Positions 1 through 7,647 of a stretch of DNA of 33,437 nucleotides are shown piece after piece. This stretch comes from Paenibacillus tianmuensis (lineage in GTDB: Bacteria > Bacillota > Bacilli > Paenibacillales > NBRC-103111). The DNA is taken from assembly GCF_900100345.1 (NCBI RefSeq), contig NZ_FMTT01000057.1:1-33437 (forward strand). The letters run 5' to 3'. Made by a program: the position numbers and the translations under genes. The notes under the pieces are model-generated. The model worked only from the letters and a program-made list of their open reading frames with translations. It had not been told where the DNA came from and did no database searches. Numbering within the stretch: the first letter of the stretch is position 1; each line of letters starts with the position of its first letter.

Positions 1-74
1 CGCCTCTTTCTCGAATCGCTTGGTGGTACAAACGATTCTACAGCAAAGGCGATCTTTTTTCTACCATTTAGTGG

Positions 75-461
75 TTAATCAACAGGCCTGTTGTGATATA
101 CATTTTTTGATAATGTATGTAGTTCATCCCCATAACGCTCCACCCTGTTCCAATCGCCTAGTGAGTAACTTACATTCGCCGTAAGCAGCAGAGCATCAAG
201 CTGATTATCTTCGGGCAAGTGGCTATAGAACGGTTCAAACCGTCCTAATGCTTCCTTGTTTCCATCAGAGCTAATTCCGACGAGGCATTGAAACAACCGA
301 AAGTGGCACAGGAGGAAAGTTTGATCGTTATGGTCTGTTTCCCGATCAATGATATAACGGTATAAGGGTGCCGCTTCTACTTTTTGCTCCTCCTTGAAAA
401 GATGTTCCGCTGCATAAAAAAAATGGTCTTTCATTTCTTTTTCCAACCCTATATTTTTCAT
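75..461 (-). CDS. TPR-like hypothetical protein, possibly truncated
   Basis: A 128-residue helical protein. The ATG at 461 is preceded by a GGGAGTG ribosome binding site about 10 nt away, so I prefer it to the TTG at 470. The sequence (paired helices with motifs such as APLYRYII and LDALLLTANVSYSLGDW) resembles the tetratricopeptide-repeat half of Bacillus/Paenibacillus HTH-TPR regulators, but no helix-turn-helix is present. Its TAA is at 75-77, and the same frame then stays open to the window edge (about 24 codons), so the protein may be cut short by a nonsense change. It could be a relic of a larger regulator or a stand-alone TPR protein. The family assignment comes from sequence feel only. 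Confidence 0.5.
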   Translation of the reverse strand: MKNIGLEKEMKDHFFYAAEHLFKEEQKVEAAPLYRYIIDRETDHNDQTFLLCHFRLFQCLVGISSDGNKEALGRFEPFYSHLPEDNQLDALLLTANVSYSLGDWNRVERYGDELHTLSKNVYHNRPVD

Positions 462-470
462 AAAACCCAA

Positions 471-792
471 ACACTCCCTTATTTGGATACCATAATATTA
501 CATCTGTGAGGTTCATATAGCAACATAGAGAATTTGAAGGATATTAAACGATTATCGTCAAAAAATAGATGAAAATCAGATAAAAACAACATATTTAGAT
601 AATAATTTACAATTATCGACACAATTTTACATGAATTTTTGCTTGATCTACTATATCTAGTACTACTAATTACTCATAAAAAGGTAGTTTCGTCCTATAT
701 AAAATATATTGGAATTCATGGTAATTTATAGGAGGACAATCCAGTCGGCCGACCATTGTTCAAAATTTATTAAAGATTAGGAGGAGATTCTT
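471..792. other. AT-rich intergenic region
   Basis: About 320 bases between two divergent genes. It is strongly AT-rich and should hold both promoters. A TATAAA-like -10 near 700-706 faces the exported-protein gene, but I cannot define a convincing -35. A second AGGAGG at 731-736 precedes no obvious ORF. I see no RNA gene or repeat. Confidence 0.4.
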
Positions 793-1548
793 TTGATCAA
801 AAGATCAGCAAAGGTATTGCTTCAATTTGCACTGGTGGCGGTCTTAACATTTAGCGCCGCAGTTGGCAACGCCGCCGAAAAGCCCGAATTGGCAAAAGAG
901 GAAAAAAAAGTTGCAAAGTCATGGCGGGTTACTGATAATGGGTTAGTCGAAATTCCAGAAGCCGAAGTGCAAAAACTTCGTGATGAAGCATCTTTAAATG
1001 AGCAAAAGCGCGAAAGCGCTAAGCGCAACTTCATTGCAAACAAGTCTATTTATAATTCATCCGAAAACGTGCAAGCTTTCAAGTCTTGCTGGTCATCAAC
1101 CTGCGAATGGGATGTCTACAAACAATCATCTACCTATTTAGCGCCTCGTGGTCAACTTAGGAAAAGAGTCACTCCCGCAGTGCACAATGGTGGTGAAGTG
1201 CAGTTTCAGGTGCAAGAACAGTATCAATATAGTCTTAATCTTACTTTAACCGGTAAGATCAAAGAAGCACTTGACATCGCACTTGGCGGAAGTTGGTCAA
1301 AAGCAACAAGCTATACGCGCAACATGGTCGTTAAAGCACCGGAAGGCAAATATGCATGGTTCGAATTTACGCCAATGATGACAAACTCTTATGGGGTTAT
1401 GGAGCATTGGGAAAATAGTTACTCTACTAATTGGAAAGATATAATGAGAGGAACGGATTTTGTTGATTTATGGATGACAAATGTAGTAGGAGGATTCCAA
1501 GACGGTATACTGGAACAAATAATTTCGGATTCCCCGCCTTCCAACTAA
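793..1548 (+). CDS. Exported protein of unknown function
   Basis: A 251-residue protein starting at TTG, 6 nt after a strong GGAGGAG. The N-terminus is a classic Sec signal peptide: basic residues (IKRSAK), a hydrophobic core of about 18 residues, then AVGNAA as likely signal peptidase site near residue 27. The mature protein begins with a charged helical stretch (about 30-80), followed by a beta-rich region (about 115-245) with alternating polar and aromatic residues. That region contains YSLNLTLTGKIKEALDIALG and KYAWFEFTPM, the latter on a hairpin-like strand pair. There is a Cys pair (SCWSSTCEW, about 96-102). The layout recalls secreted beta-rich toxin-like or surface proteins, but I do not recognise the family. 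The gene is monocistronic, with its own terminator at 1553-1593. Confidence 0.75.
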   Translation: MIKRSAKVLLQFALVAVLTFSAAVGNAAEKPELAKEEKKVAKSWRVTDNGLVEIPEAEVQKLRDEASLNEQKRESAKRNFIANKSIYNSSENVQAFKSCWSSTCEWDVYKQSSTYLAPRGQLRKRVTPAVHNGGEVQFQVQEQYQYSLNLTLTGKIKEALDIALGGSWSKATSYTRNMVVKAPEGKYAWFEFTPMMTNSYGVMEHWENSYSTNWKDIMRGTDFVDLWMTNVVGGFQDGILEQIISDSPPSN

Positions 1549-1552
1549 GAAG

Positions 1553-1593
1553 AACAACAATCAGGTGACATATCGCCTGATTGTTGTTTTTTT
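1553..1593 (+). terminator. Rho-independent terminator
   Basis: Stem of 16 bp (one G-T wobble) with arms 1553-1568 and 1573-1588, a CATA loop, and a run of T to 1593. It lies 5 nt after the stop of the exported-protein gene. Because it sits between convergent genes it may also serve the minus-strand gene at 1603-1836, although the minus side lacks a clean T-run. Confidence 0.9.
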
Positions 1594-1602
1594 ATAAAAA
1601 AC

Positions 1603-1836
1603 TTATTTTTTCTTCCTATATTCGCTGATTTCTGCCCATAATAAATATATTATCCCAACAACAAAAGCGATGATAGTGATTTCATTAAATTCCTGTACAA
1701 TATTTTGGTTCAAAAGAAAAATGTACGTTTCGAATTGAGCTGAGCCTGAAGTAATGATGGCTGCTAAAAGATTAGGCAATATATAAAGAAACGTAGCTAG
1801 AAAACAAAAAGCTGCCCCTACTCCCCTTCTTGACAT
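1603..1836 (-). CDS. Small two-helix membrane protein
   Basis: A 77-residue protein. The ATG at 1836 lies 6-7 nt after an ideal AGAAGGAGGTG box; the longer reading frame upstream (to 1881) has no such signal, so I use 1836. Two hydrophobic segments are visible: about residues 6-28 (VGAAFCFLATFLYILPNLLAAII) and about 50-70 (ITIIAFVVGIIYLLWAE). A basic tail (EYRKKK) follows, which suggests both ends face the cytoplasm. No catalytic motif or known family is apparent. The gene converges on the exported-protein gene. Confidence 0.7.
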   Translation of the reverse strand: MSRRGVGAAFCFLATFLYILPNLLAAIITSGSAQFETYIFLLNQNIVQEFNEITIIAFVVGIIYLLWAEISEYRKKK

Positions 1837-1881
1837 AACGCACCTCCTTCTACACGTGATTGCACCTCGATTAAGCGGCAT

Positions 1882-2168
1882 CTCCCTTCACGATACATTA
1901 TATGGTATACTAAACCATTATTTCCCCTTTTTCAATCAGACTTCAAGATGGATGGTTTCCACCGCCAATTTGTCGGAATGCTTGGGTGATACGGGATACC
2001 GTCATCAAGATTTAGTGTCACAAAAGTTGTTGATGCCAATGGAGCACACAGAAATTACAACCCCGGGTAATAATCAGCTAGAGTGGGCAACATCCGAGGA
2101 AACTTTTGGAAACAAATTTGGTATAATGAAAGCATCCCAGCCTTACAATAATTGGGAGGTGCTTTTAG
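1882..2168. other. Intergenic region, possibly degenerate coding sequence
   Basis: About 290 bases. A plus-strand open frame runs through it (1856-2233) but has no ribosome binding site at its start, overlaps the upstream region of the small membrane gene, and has unconvincing amino-acid composition. An alternative frame around 1990-2075 ends in a double stop and could be old gene debris. No firm feature is supported here apart from the GGGAGG box at 2153-2158 that belongs to the next small gene. Confidence 0.35.
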
Positions 2169-2327
2169 ATAGAATATTATCATCTTTACTGGATTTCGCT
2201 TGCGCTTGTAAATACGGGTTTAGCTCAAAGTAAAAACCTTAGCGGGTTGAACTGGTTTTTAATTTCTCTTTTTATAGGACCTTTTGCTACCTTGGCTTTA
2301 GTGATTGATTTTAAGAGAAGGCGCTAA
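2169..2327 (+). CDS. Small membrane protein with apparent ATA start
   Basis: A 52-residue frame, I/M-EYYHLYWISLALVNTG..., with two hydrophobic segments (about 7-18 and 28-47) and a basic end (DFKRRR). This is the composition of the small membrane proteins common in Bacillales. A GGGAGG box at 2153-2158 is properly placed (about 10 nt) for a start at 2169, but the codon there is ATA and an in-frame TAG immediately precedes it. No ATG, GTG or TTG in frame is positioned to give a full-length product. Either ATA is used as a rare start, or an ATG mutated and the gene is dead. A dyad at 2329-2370 follows directly. Confidence 0.5.
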   Translation: MEYYHLYWISLALVNTGLAQSKNLSGLNWFLISLFIGPFATLALVIDFKRRR

Positions 2328-2328
2328 A

Positions 2329-2370
2329 ACAAGGGTCACTATCGCGCATATTGCGTGATGTGACCCTTGT
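2329..2370. terminator. Inverted repeat, probable terminator
   Basis: Arms ACAAGGGTCAC (2329-2339) and GTGACCCTTGT (2360-2370) form an 11-bp stem with a 20-nt internal region that contains further GC-rich pairing. It directly follows the small membrane gene. The T-run is weak (CCTTTAAATT), so efficiency is uncertain. Confidence 0.55.
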
Positions 2371-2491
2371 CCTTTAAATTAAGTTGTCGGTTGACCTGAC
2401 GCCTTCGGGGACGAATCAATCATGATCGATGAGAACATACTGCTCTTGTTTTGCCGTCCTGCCGTAACAACAGCAACAGTTCCGCCGTACT

Positions 2492-3816
2492 TTATTCGTT
2501 GATCAGCTTGGCGTGCCGCAAAAACCGTTCGAGAATCATTGCCGTTTGCGCCCGCGTAGTCGTCTCCTTCGGAGCGAGCTTGTCGAGCGCTACACCTTCC
2601 ATCAGCTTGCTTGCAACAAGCCGCTCCATCGCAGATTGCGCCCAAGCGCTAACGTCTTTCGCATCTGCGAAGCGGCCCCCCAAGTCAGCTTGCTTCGCTT
2701 GATGCTTCGCGCCGACATGCTCCATAAACCGCTCGACCATAACCGCCATTTGCTCGCGCGTCACTTCCGCATGAGGGTGGAACGTTCCATCTTCCATGCC
2801 ATCCACCCAGCCGCGTTCCTTCGCCGTCTGCACGGCTCCGGCAAACCAGTCGCCTGCTTGAACGTCCTTAAATGCGGACGATGGAGAGCCGCCTTTCAAC
2901 CCGGCAGCCCGGACGAGCAGCGCTGCAAACTCGGCGCGCGTTACTTTGCCGTCAGGGTAGAAAGCATCTGCGCCGACCCCGTTCACGATCAGTTTCGATG
3001 CCAAATGCTCGATCGATTGCTGAGCCCAATGCCCGACAGCGTCATGGAATGTCCGATTGTATGAAATGACCATATACATTTCATTCGTCTGATGCTTGAT
3101 CAGCACCGTCGTACTGCCATCCGCGTCATTTTGGAAGACGGATGGAACGAAGCGCAGCTCGTGCGTTAACGAATCGATAGCTACGACCGTCGACCTTTTT
3201 GGATCGATCTTGGAAGAAACGGCCATCGTTTTCGTAATCAAACCGTCGCCGAACTTCTCCAGCTTCACTTGCTTGCCGTTAGCGGCAGCCGATACAGTGT
3301 TGACGGGTCCGTCGAACCACCGCCTCCGTGGCCGCTTCCAGACGATCCCGGACGTCCGCCGTTATCGCTGTCGCCGCTGTCCGAATCGCCGGACCCGCCG
3401 TTATCGCCGGGATTCGGCTTGCCCGGGTTACCTCCGTTGTTGCCGTCCGGCTTCTTCAGTAACGGAGAACGTTTGCTTCGCCGACGTCTCCGGTCCGCCT
3501 TGGCCGGCGATTACCGTATAGTCGCCCGGTAGCTCATCGGCCGATAGCGTGATCGTATCCTCGTACGCGCCCTGATTGACTTTCACGGCGTTAAAGTATA
3601 GCACCGTACCGTCCGGACGAACGATCTTCACGATGACGTCGCTGAGCGGCGACGTCCCTATAACTCGGATCGTATCCCTCGGATCGTATCCCCCGGATAT
3701 TTCCCCACAGCGTCCAGCTTCAATAAAGGCATGGCTTCTGCGCCCCACGCAGTCGGAAACGACGTCATCAGCATCGTCATCAATAAGAAGGAAACGAAGC
3801 TTTTCTTGCTGGCCAA
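2492..3816 (-). pseudogene. Broken S-layer-homology (SLH) surface protein
   Basis: The original protein can be reconstructed from three frames. A signal peptide starts at the TTG at 3814-3816 (MASKKSFVSFLLMTMLMTSF...), which follows a GAGGAG box. It continues into an Ig-like domain (3428-3720), a Gly/Asp/Ser-rich linker (3290-3455) and three SLH domains (2492-3070; motifs FHDAVGHWAQ, FKDVQAGDWF and FADAKDVSAW with TRAE/TREQ/TRAQ). SLH domains bind pyruvylated cell-wall polymer. Lesions: a perfect 14-bp tandem duplication (3665-3678 and 3679-3692) shifts the frame after DTIR; a second shift lies near 3455-3462; a third, a single missing base, lies near 3300. The GTG at 3268 is an internal codon, not a start. 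The gene lies directly downstream of the metallophosphoesterase and probably shared its transcript. Confidence 0.85.
3665..3692. repeat. 14-bp perfect tandem duplication
   Basis: TCGGATCGTATCCC occurs twice in direct succession. Removing one copy restores the reading frame of the SLH protein from the signal peptide into the Ig-like domain, so the duplication is the inactivating event at this point. Confidence 0.9.
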
Positions 3817-3877
3817 GGAAATCTCCTCTTTCTTCGTGTGGTTAGTAGAATAAGGTTTGTTTTTGTACTAAAATCAC

Positions 3878-6415
3878 TTATTTCAGCGTTACCGGCTCGG
3901 CTAGCAACGTCCCGGCATTCGTCAAGTCGGCACTGAAATCAGAAACGACCAATACATGAACCCGGTAGCCTCCTTTGTTGCGGTTCACATTGAATTTGGC
4001 GTTAAAAGTGCTGCCTTCGGCGGACACTTGCGCTTCATACGACGCGATGCTGATCGGCGTATTGCCTTTCATCAGTTGGAATACGACGATAGCCTTGTTT
4101 GGCCCGGCATTCGGCTTCACCGTTACGGTAGCATCGACCATCGCGGTGTTCGTCGCCAAAGCTGCGTTCGTTACGACGAATGGATGCTTTGGCTCAACGA
4201 TTGTATCCGCAATGGCAACTTCCGCATAAGTGGCGGATTCTATACCCTTGCCGGCCGAATAAGCGAGCAGCTTCGTAGCGCTGGCAGGAATTTTCGTGCC
4301 AGAAGGGATCGTGTAGCTGACCGCCCCGCCCGTCTTCGCGATCGTTGCAATCGGGGCCTGACCAGCCAGCTTACCGCTGTCGTTGCCCCAATACAGCACG
4401 TATTGCTCAATATTCGCTTCATACGTTGCTTGAGTAACCGTGACGTCGCCACCGATTTTGCCTGCTTTCTTATCCGTATCGGTAAATGCTATCGCCTGCG
4501 GAGCTTCCAATCTTTCCGCAACCTCGAACGTTGCGCGGCCAAGCTCCAAATTATCGTTATCCGTACGATACTCGGCTTCCCCGACATAAATTGCATCGTA
4601 TTTGCCCGGAGCAAGGTTCAATCCTGCAAAAGTCATCGTTCCGTCAGGCTGCTTCACACTGTTCGTTTTTTGCTTCGCGATCGCTTTCGCGCTTTTGTTC
4701 AGCACGGTTCCGGTCGGGAAAATGCCGATCCAGTCTTCCCGGACCGAGCTCGTATAAGCGACTTGCACCGCATCGGCCGGAGCATACGTACCCTTTACCA
4801 TCTTGATCGTAGGGTTGCTCAACGTCAGATCGGGATCGTTGGCAGGGTCGATAACCGGAATTTGCGCCGGAAGTTTTACTTCAAATTGCGCGTTTCCGAT
4901 CCAGCCGTCGTTTCGGAAATCTCTTCCTTTGACCAACACTTTATCGTCGTACACTTCTACGAAGTAGCCTTGGCTTCCGTCTTTGCTCGTATTGGCATCA
5001 GTCCATAAGTAAGAGGTAGCGCCGGCGTTGAACATCGTCGCGTATTTCGCATTGTACATTGTATCTTTTGCGCCCAATTCCCAATGCGTATGGCCGCTGA
5101 ACATGATGGACTGCGGGTGCTTCGTCAAAATCTTTTTCAATTCCGTATCTTGTCTTACGCCATACCAGTAGTTCGCTTTCAGATAACCGTCGTTCGCCCC
5201 GGCCACCGTATTTTTCAAAGGCTGATGATGGAAAATAAATACTGGCTTGTCTTTGGATTCGTTCTCGGACAGCTTGGCGTCAAGCCATTTCAACTGCGTT
5301 TCCGACAAATAAGAGTAATCCTTCAATCCTTTTTCCGTACCGAGAAAAATAAAATGATACCCTTTGATCCACACATCGTAATAATTGGATTTCATGTTCG
5401 TATACTTCGTGAATAATTCGGAAAATTTGGTCCAGTCGCCCCAGCGAACGTCATGGTTTCCTTGGATGAAATACGTAGGCGGAAGATCGTTTTTGAACAG
5501 GTTGAAAATACGTCCCAGCTCCGCATATTCCGCTTCGCCGCCGCCTTCCGTGTTATCTCCGGTTATCATGAGGCCATCGCTGTCCGGGTTCAAGGCGATC
5601 ATATCTTTCAGAGCATCTTCAATGTTTTTGTTATGGACATGGCTTTTGTTGCTCGTAATATGCATGTCGGTAATAACCTCGAAGCTGACGGCCGGCTTCT
5701 TCACGGACAAGCCCGGTATAGCGGTTTCAACGCCAGTCGATAGTCCTGCAATCGAATTGGAATAAGCGAGCAGCTTCGTAGCACCGTTCGGAATCGGCGT
5801 ATTGGCAGGGAACGTGTACGTTGCGTAAGTAGCATACGTTACACCGCTCACGGTCAAAGGCACCGTAGCGATAGCCGGCTGGCCGGACAGCTTGCCGACG
5901 TCGTTGCCCCAGTACAGCATGTAGTTAAGAATGTTGGATGTATCGGCAGGGTTTTTAATTTTCACATCGCCCGCCACTTCGTTCGGATCGGAATCCGTGT
6001 CGACGAACGTTATGCTCCCGGGAGCGCTTAGCTTAATGACGGAAAACGGCACTCTTTGAAAAATGTTGTAACCGTCGTTCTGCATGTACAATGCCTCATA
6101 TTCGCCCGGGACCAACGCTTTCGTAAAAGTCAGCTTTCCGTCAGGCTGGCTCGCAGCGCTCGTGTGGTCCCATGTGAGAGACGGATTGCTGCCTTGCGGA
6201 ACGGCTCCTTTCGGATAAAGGCCGATCCAGTCTTTCAGCGAAGCTCCGGTGAACGATAAGGTAATAGGCTGACCTTGCACAAAAGCGGGCTTATCCATCG
6301 TAACCGTCTGGCCGGCCGCTCTGGCGGGTTGGGTCGGAACAGCCTGAATGATGGCCATGAAAGCAATGGTAAAACAAAGCACCATAGACAACGATTTATA
6401 AGCGGATTTCAACAT
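3878..6415 (-). CDS. Secreted calcineurin-like metallophosphoesterase
   Basis: An 845-residue exported protein. The signal peptide is residues 1-34 (cleavage near ARA-AG). The catalytic domain, about 243-520, has all five metallophosphoesterase blocks: D250-x-H252, G286-D-N, G319-N-H-D, H396-H and G441-H-T-H. It therefore should bind two metal ions and hydrolyse phosphomonoesters or phosphodiesters outside the membrane. It is flanked by a duplicated beta-rich module: DWIGLYP (62) and DWIGIFP (561), LYWGND (168) and LYWGND (674), and TKLLAYS (213 and 714). A third beta domain is at about 745-845. There is no SLH, LPXTG or lipobox anchor; anchoring may have relied on the now broken SLH protein downstream. 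An AGAGGTG box precedes the ATG. It follows the SMR gene by 43 nt in the same direction. Confidence 0.9.
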   Translation of the reverse strand: MLKSAYKSLSMVLCFTIAFMAIIQAVPTQPARAAGQTVTMDKPAFVQGQPITLSFTGASLKDWIGLYPKGAVPQGSNPSLTWDHTSAASQPDGKLTFTKALVPGEYEALYMQNDGYNIFQRVPFSVIKLSAPGSITFVDTDSDPNEVAGDVKIKNPADTSNILNYMLYWGNDVGKLSGQPAIATVPLTVSGVTYATYATYTFPANTPIPNGATKLLAYSNSIAGLSTGVETAIPGLSVKKPAVSFEVITDMHITSNKSHVHNKNIEDALKDMIALNPDSDGLMITGDNTEGGGEAEYAELGRIFNLFKNDLPPTYFIQGNHDVRWGDWTKFSELFTKYTNMKSNYYDVWIKGYHFIFLGTEKGLKDYSYLSETQLKWLDAKLSENESKDKPVFIFHHQPLKNTVAGANDGYLKANYWYGVRQDTELKKILTKHPQSIMFSGHTHWELGAKDTMYNAKYATMFNAGATSYLWTDANTSKDGSQGYFVEVYDDKVLVKGRDFRNDGWIGNAQFEVKLPAQIPVIDPANDPDLTLSNPTIKMVKGTYAPADAVQVAYTSSVREDWIGIFPTGTVLNKSAKAIAKQKTNSVKQPDGTMTFAGLNLAPGKYDAIYVGEAEYRTDNDNLELGRATFEVAERLEAPQAIAFTDTDKKAGKIGGDVTVTQATYEANIEQYVLYWGNDSGKLAGQAPIATIAKTGGAVSYTIPSGTKIPASATKLLAYSAGKGIESATYAEVAIADTIVEPKHPFVVTNAALATNTAMVDATVTVKPNAGPNKAIVVFQLMKGNTPISIASYEAQVSAEGSTFNAKFNVNRNKGGYRVHVLVVSDFSADLTNAGTLLAEPVTLK

Positions 6416-6458
6416 AAGAACCAGGCACCTCTATTCAAATAGAATTGGTGAGACCGTT

Positions 6459-6800
6459 TTAATGCGCTTTGCTGGACACTTTCAAACCGATGACTCCGAT
6501 GACGACCAACGACATCCATAGCAGTTGCGTCATATTGAACGATTCCTTGAACACGACAACTCCGACGAGCGTAATAAAGACGATTCCGACGCCCGACCAA
6601 ATCGCGTAAGCGACGCCGACCTCGATATGCAACAGCGCGAAGTTGAGCAACGTAAAGCTGCATCCGTAAAAAACAAACATGAGGACGGACGGCCACAGTT
6701 TCGTAAATCCGGCGGAAAGCTTCATCGATGTCGTGCCGGATAATTCAAACAGGATGGCGAGGGAAAGAAACAACCACCCCAAGCCGCTTTCAACTTTCAT
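6459..6800 (-). CDS. SMR-family small multidrug transporter
   Basis: A 113-residue protein with four predicted membrane helices. The family signature is present: the membrane-embedded glutamate E19 in AILFELSGTTSMKLS, and a GVAYAIWSGVGI segment in helix 3. Such proteins are dual-topology, proton-coupled exporters of cationic compounds (EmrE/Qac/Ebr type) or of guanidinium. The sequence fits the EmrE-like branch better than Gdx, but substrate cannot be read from it. The ATG overlaps the last codons of the HAD gene (11-nt overlap), so the two are translationally coupled. The coupling to a phosphatase and a phosphonate-type transporter is unusual and may mean export of an amine-containing by-product (inference). 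Confidence 0.85.
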   Translation of the reverse strand: MKVESGLGWLFLSLAILFELSGTTSMKLSAGFTKLWPSVLMFVFYGCSFTLLNFALLHIEVGVAYAIWSGVGIVFITLVGVVVFKESFNMTQLLWMSLVVIGVIGLKVSSKAH

Positions 6801-7569
6801 TCATCGATTCCTCCAGTTGAAGCTGCGAATACGAGGAAACGATTTCCTTCGCATCCGGCAATACATGCTCTTTGGCTTGGGTCGCATCCATGCCCAACAA
6901 GCCGATCGTAACGGCGGCTCCGGCGGCATTGCCCATCTGCATATCGCCGTTCGTGTCGCCGATAACCGCGACATCCGTAGGTGACAAACCGAGCTCTTTG
7001 CATGCTTTCACGACCATATCGGGATAAGGCTTGCCGCGCCCGACCTGATCGTTGCCGATAATGAGTCGGAAAAACGGCCGAATGCCCATCCACTCCAGAT
7101 GCTTCGTCGCTTCCGTCGTCTCGTCGGCCGTTACGACAGCCATAGGCAATCCCTGTTCGTAGCACTGCCTGACGAACGAAACCATGCCGTCAATCGGATA
7201 CGCGGAGCGAACTTGCTCAAGCTCCGCGTCGGCCGCTTGCTTGCTCTCGCGCGCAAGGTGCATGGCTTCGCCCCACGGCAGCCCGAGACGATACCCTTGC
7301 CATGCCAGTATGGCGAGCAAGTCTCCGATCGATCCCATCGCCAACGGGCCGCTGCGGCTGTAGTCGCTCACATGTCCCGAAGCGTCGTGAATCGTTCCCC
7401 ACAGCTCCTTAAGCGGGGGAATCTCGCCTGAAACCCTGCTCGCAAAATGCCGATACATCGATTCGCTCCAATAGCCCCATAAACTAATGAAATCAAGCAG
7501 CGTACCGTCCTTGTCGAATAGCATCGCTTTTATCGGATATCGCTGTTCGTTAACTGTCAAAACCGGCAT
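6790..7569 (-). CDS. HAD-superfamily phosphatase
   Basis: A 259-residue cytosolic hydrolase. All four HAD motifs are intact: D19-K-D21-G-T-L (nucleophile and acid/base), T147 in VVTAD, K180 in GRGKPYPD, and GDTNGDM (204-210). An alpha-helical cap lies between motifs I and II, as in phosphoglycolate-phosphatase-like (type C1) members. The ATG at 7569 follows a CAGGAGAG box. It lies 78 nt after the permease and overlaps the SMR gene, so it is part of the minus-strand operon. With a phosphonate/phosphoester-type transporter upstream and a secreted phosphoesterase downstream, a role in releasing phosphate from an imported compound is plausible but inferred. Confidence 0.85.
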   Translation of the reverse strand: MPVLTVNEQRYPIKAMLFDKDGTLLDFISLWGYWSESMYRHFASRVSGEIPPLKELWGTIHDASGHVSDYSRSGPLAMGSIGDLLAILAWQGYRLGLPWGEAMHLARESKQAADAELEQVRSAYPIDGMVSFVRQCYEQGLPMAVVTADETTEATKHLEWMGIRPFFRLIIGNDQVGRGKPYPDMVVKACKELGLSPTDVAVIGDTNGDMQMGNAAGAAVTIGLLGMDATQAKEHVLPDAKEIVSSYSQLQLEESMNES

Positions 7570-7647
7570 ACCATCTCTCCTGTACTTAATAGGTAGTTCA
7601 AAAAGTCCGCTTGAACGGCATAGAATAATCTCTCATTTTAGTGTAAT

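Noticed and set aside
1856..2233. Plus-strand frame of 125 codons
   Set aside because: No ribosome binding site at its start, it overlaps the RBS region of a well supported minus-strand gene, and its 3' part is the wrong frame of the small membrane protein at 2169.
3956..5765. Long plus-strand frames opposite the metallophosphoesterase
   Set aside because: They are antisense shadows in a GC-biased gene, rich in Arg/Ser/Ala without motifs. The minus-strand protein has a signal peptide and full catalytic motifs.
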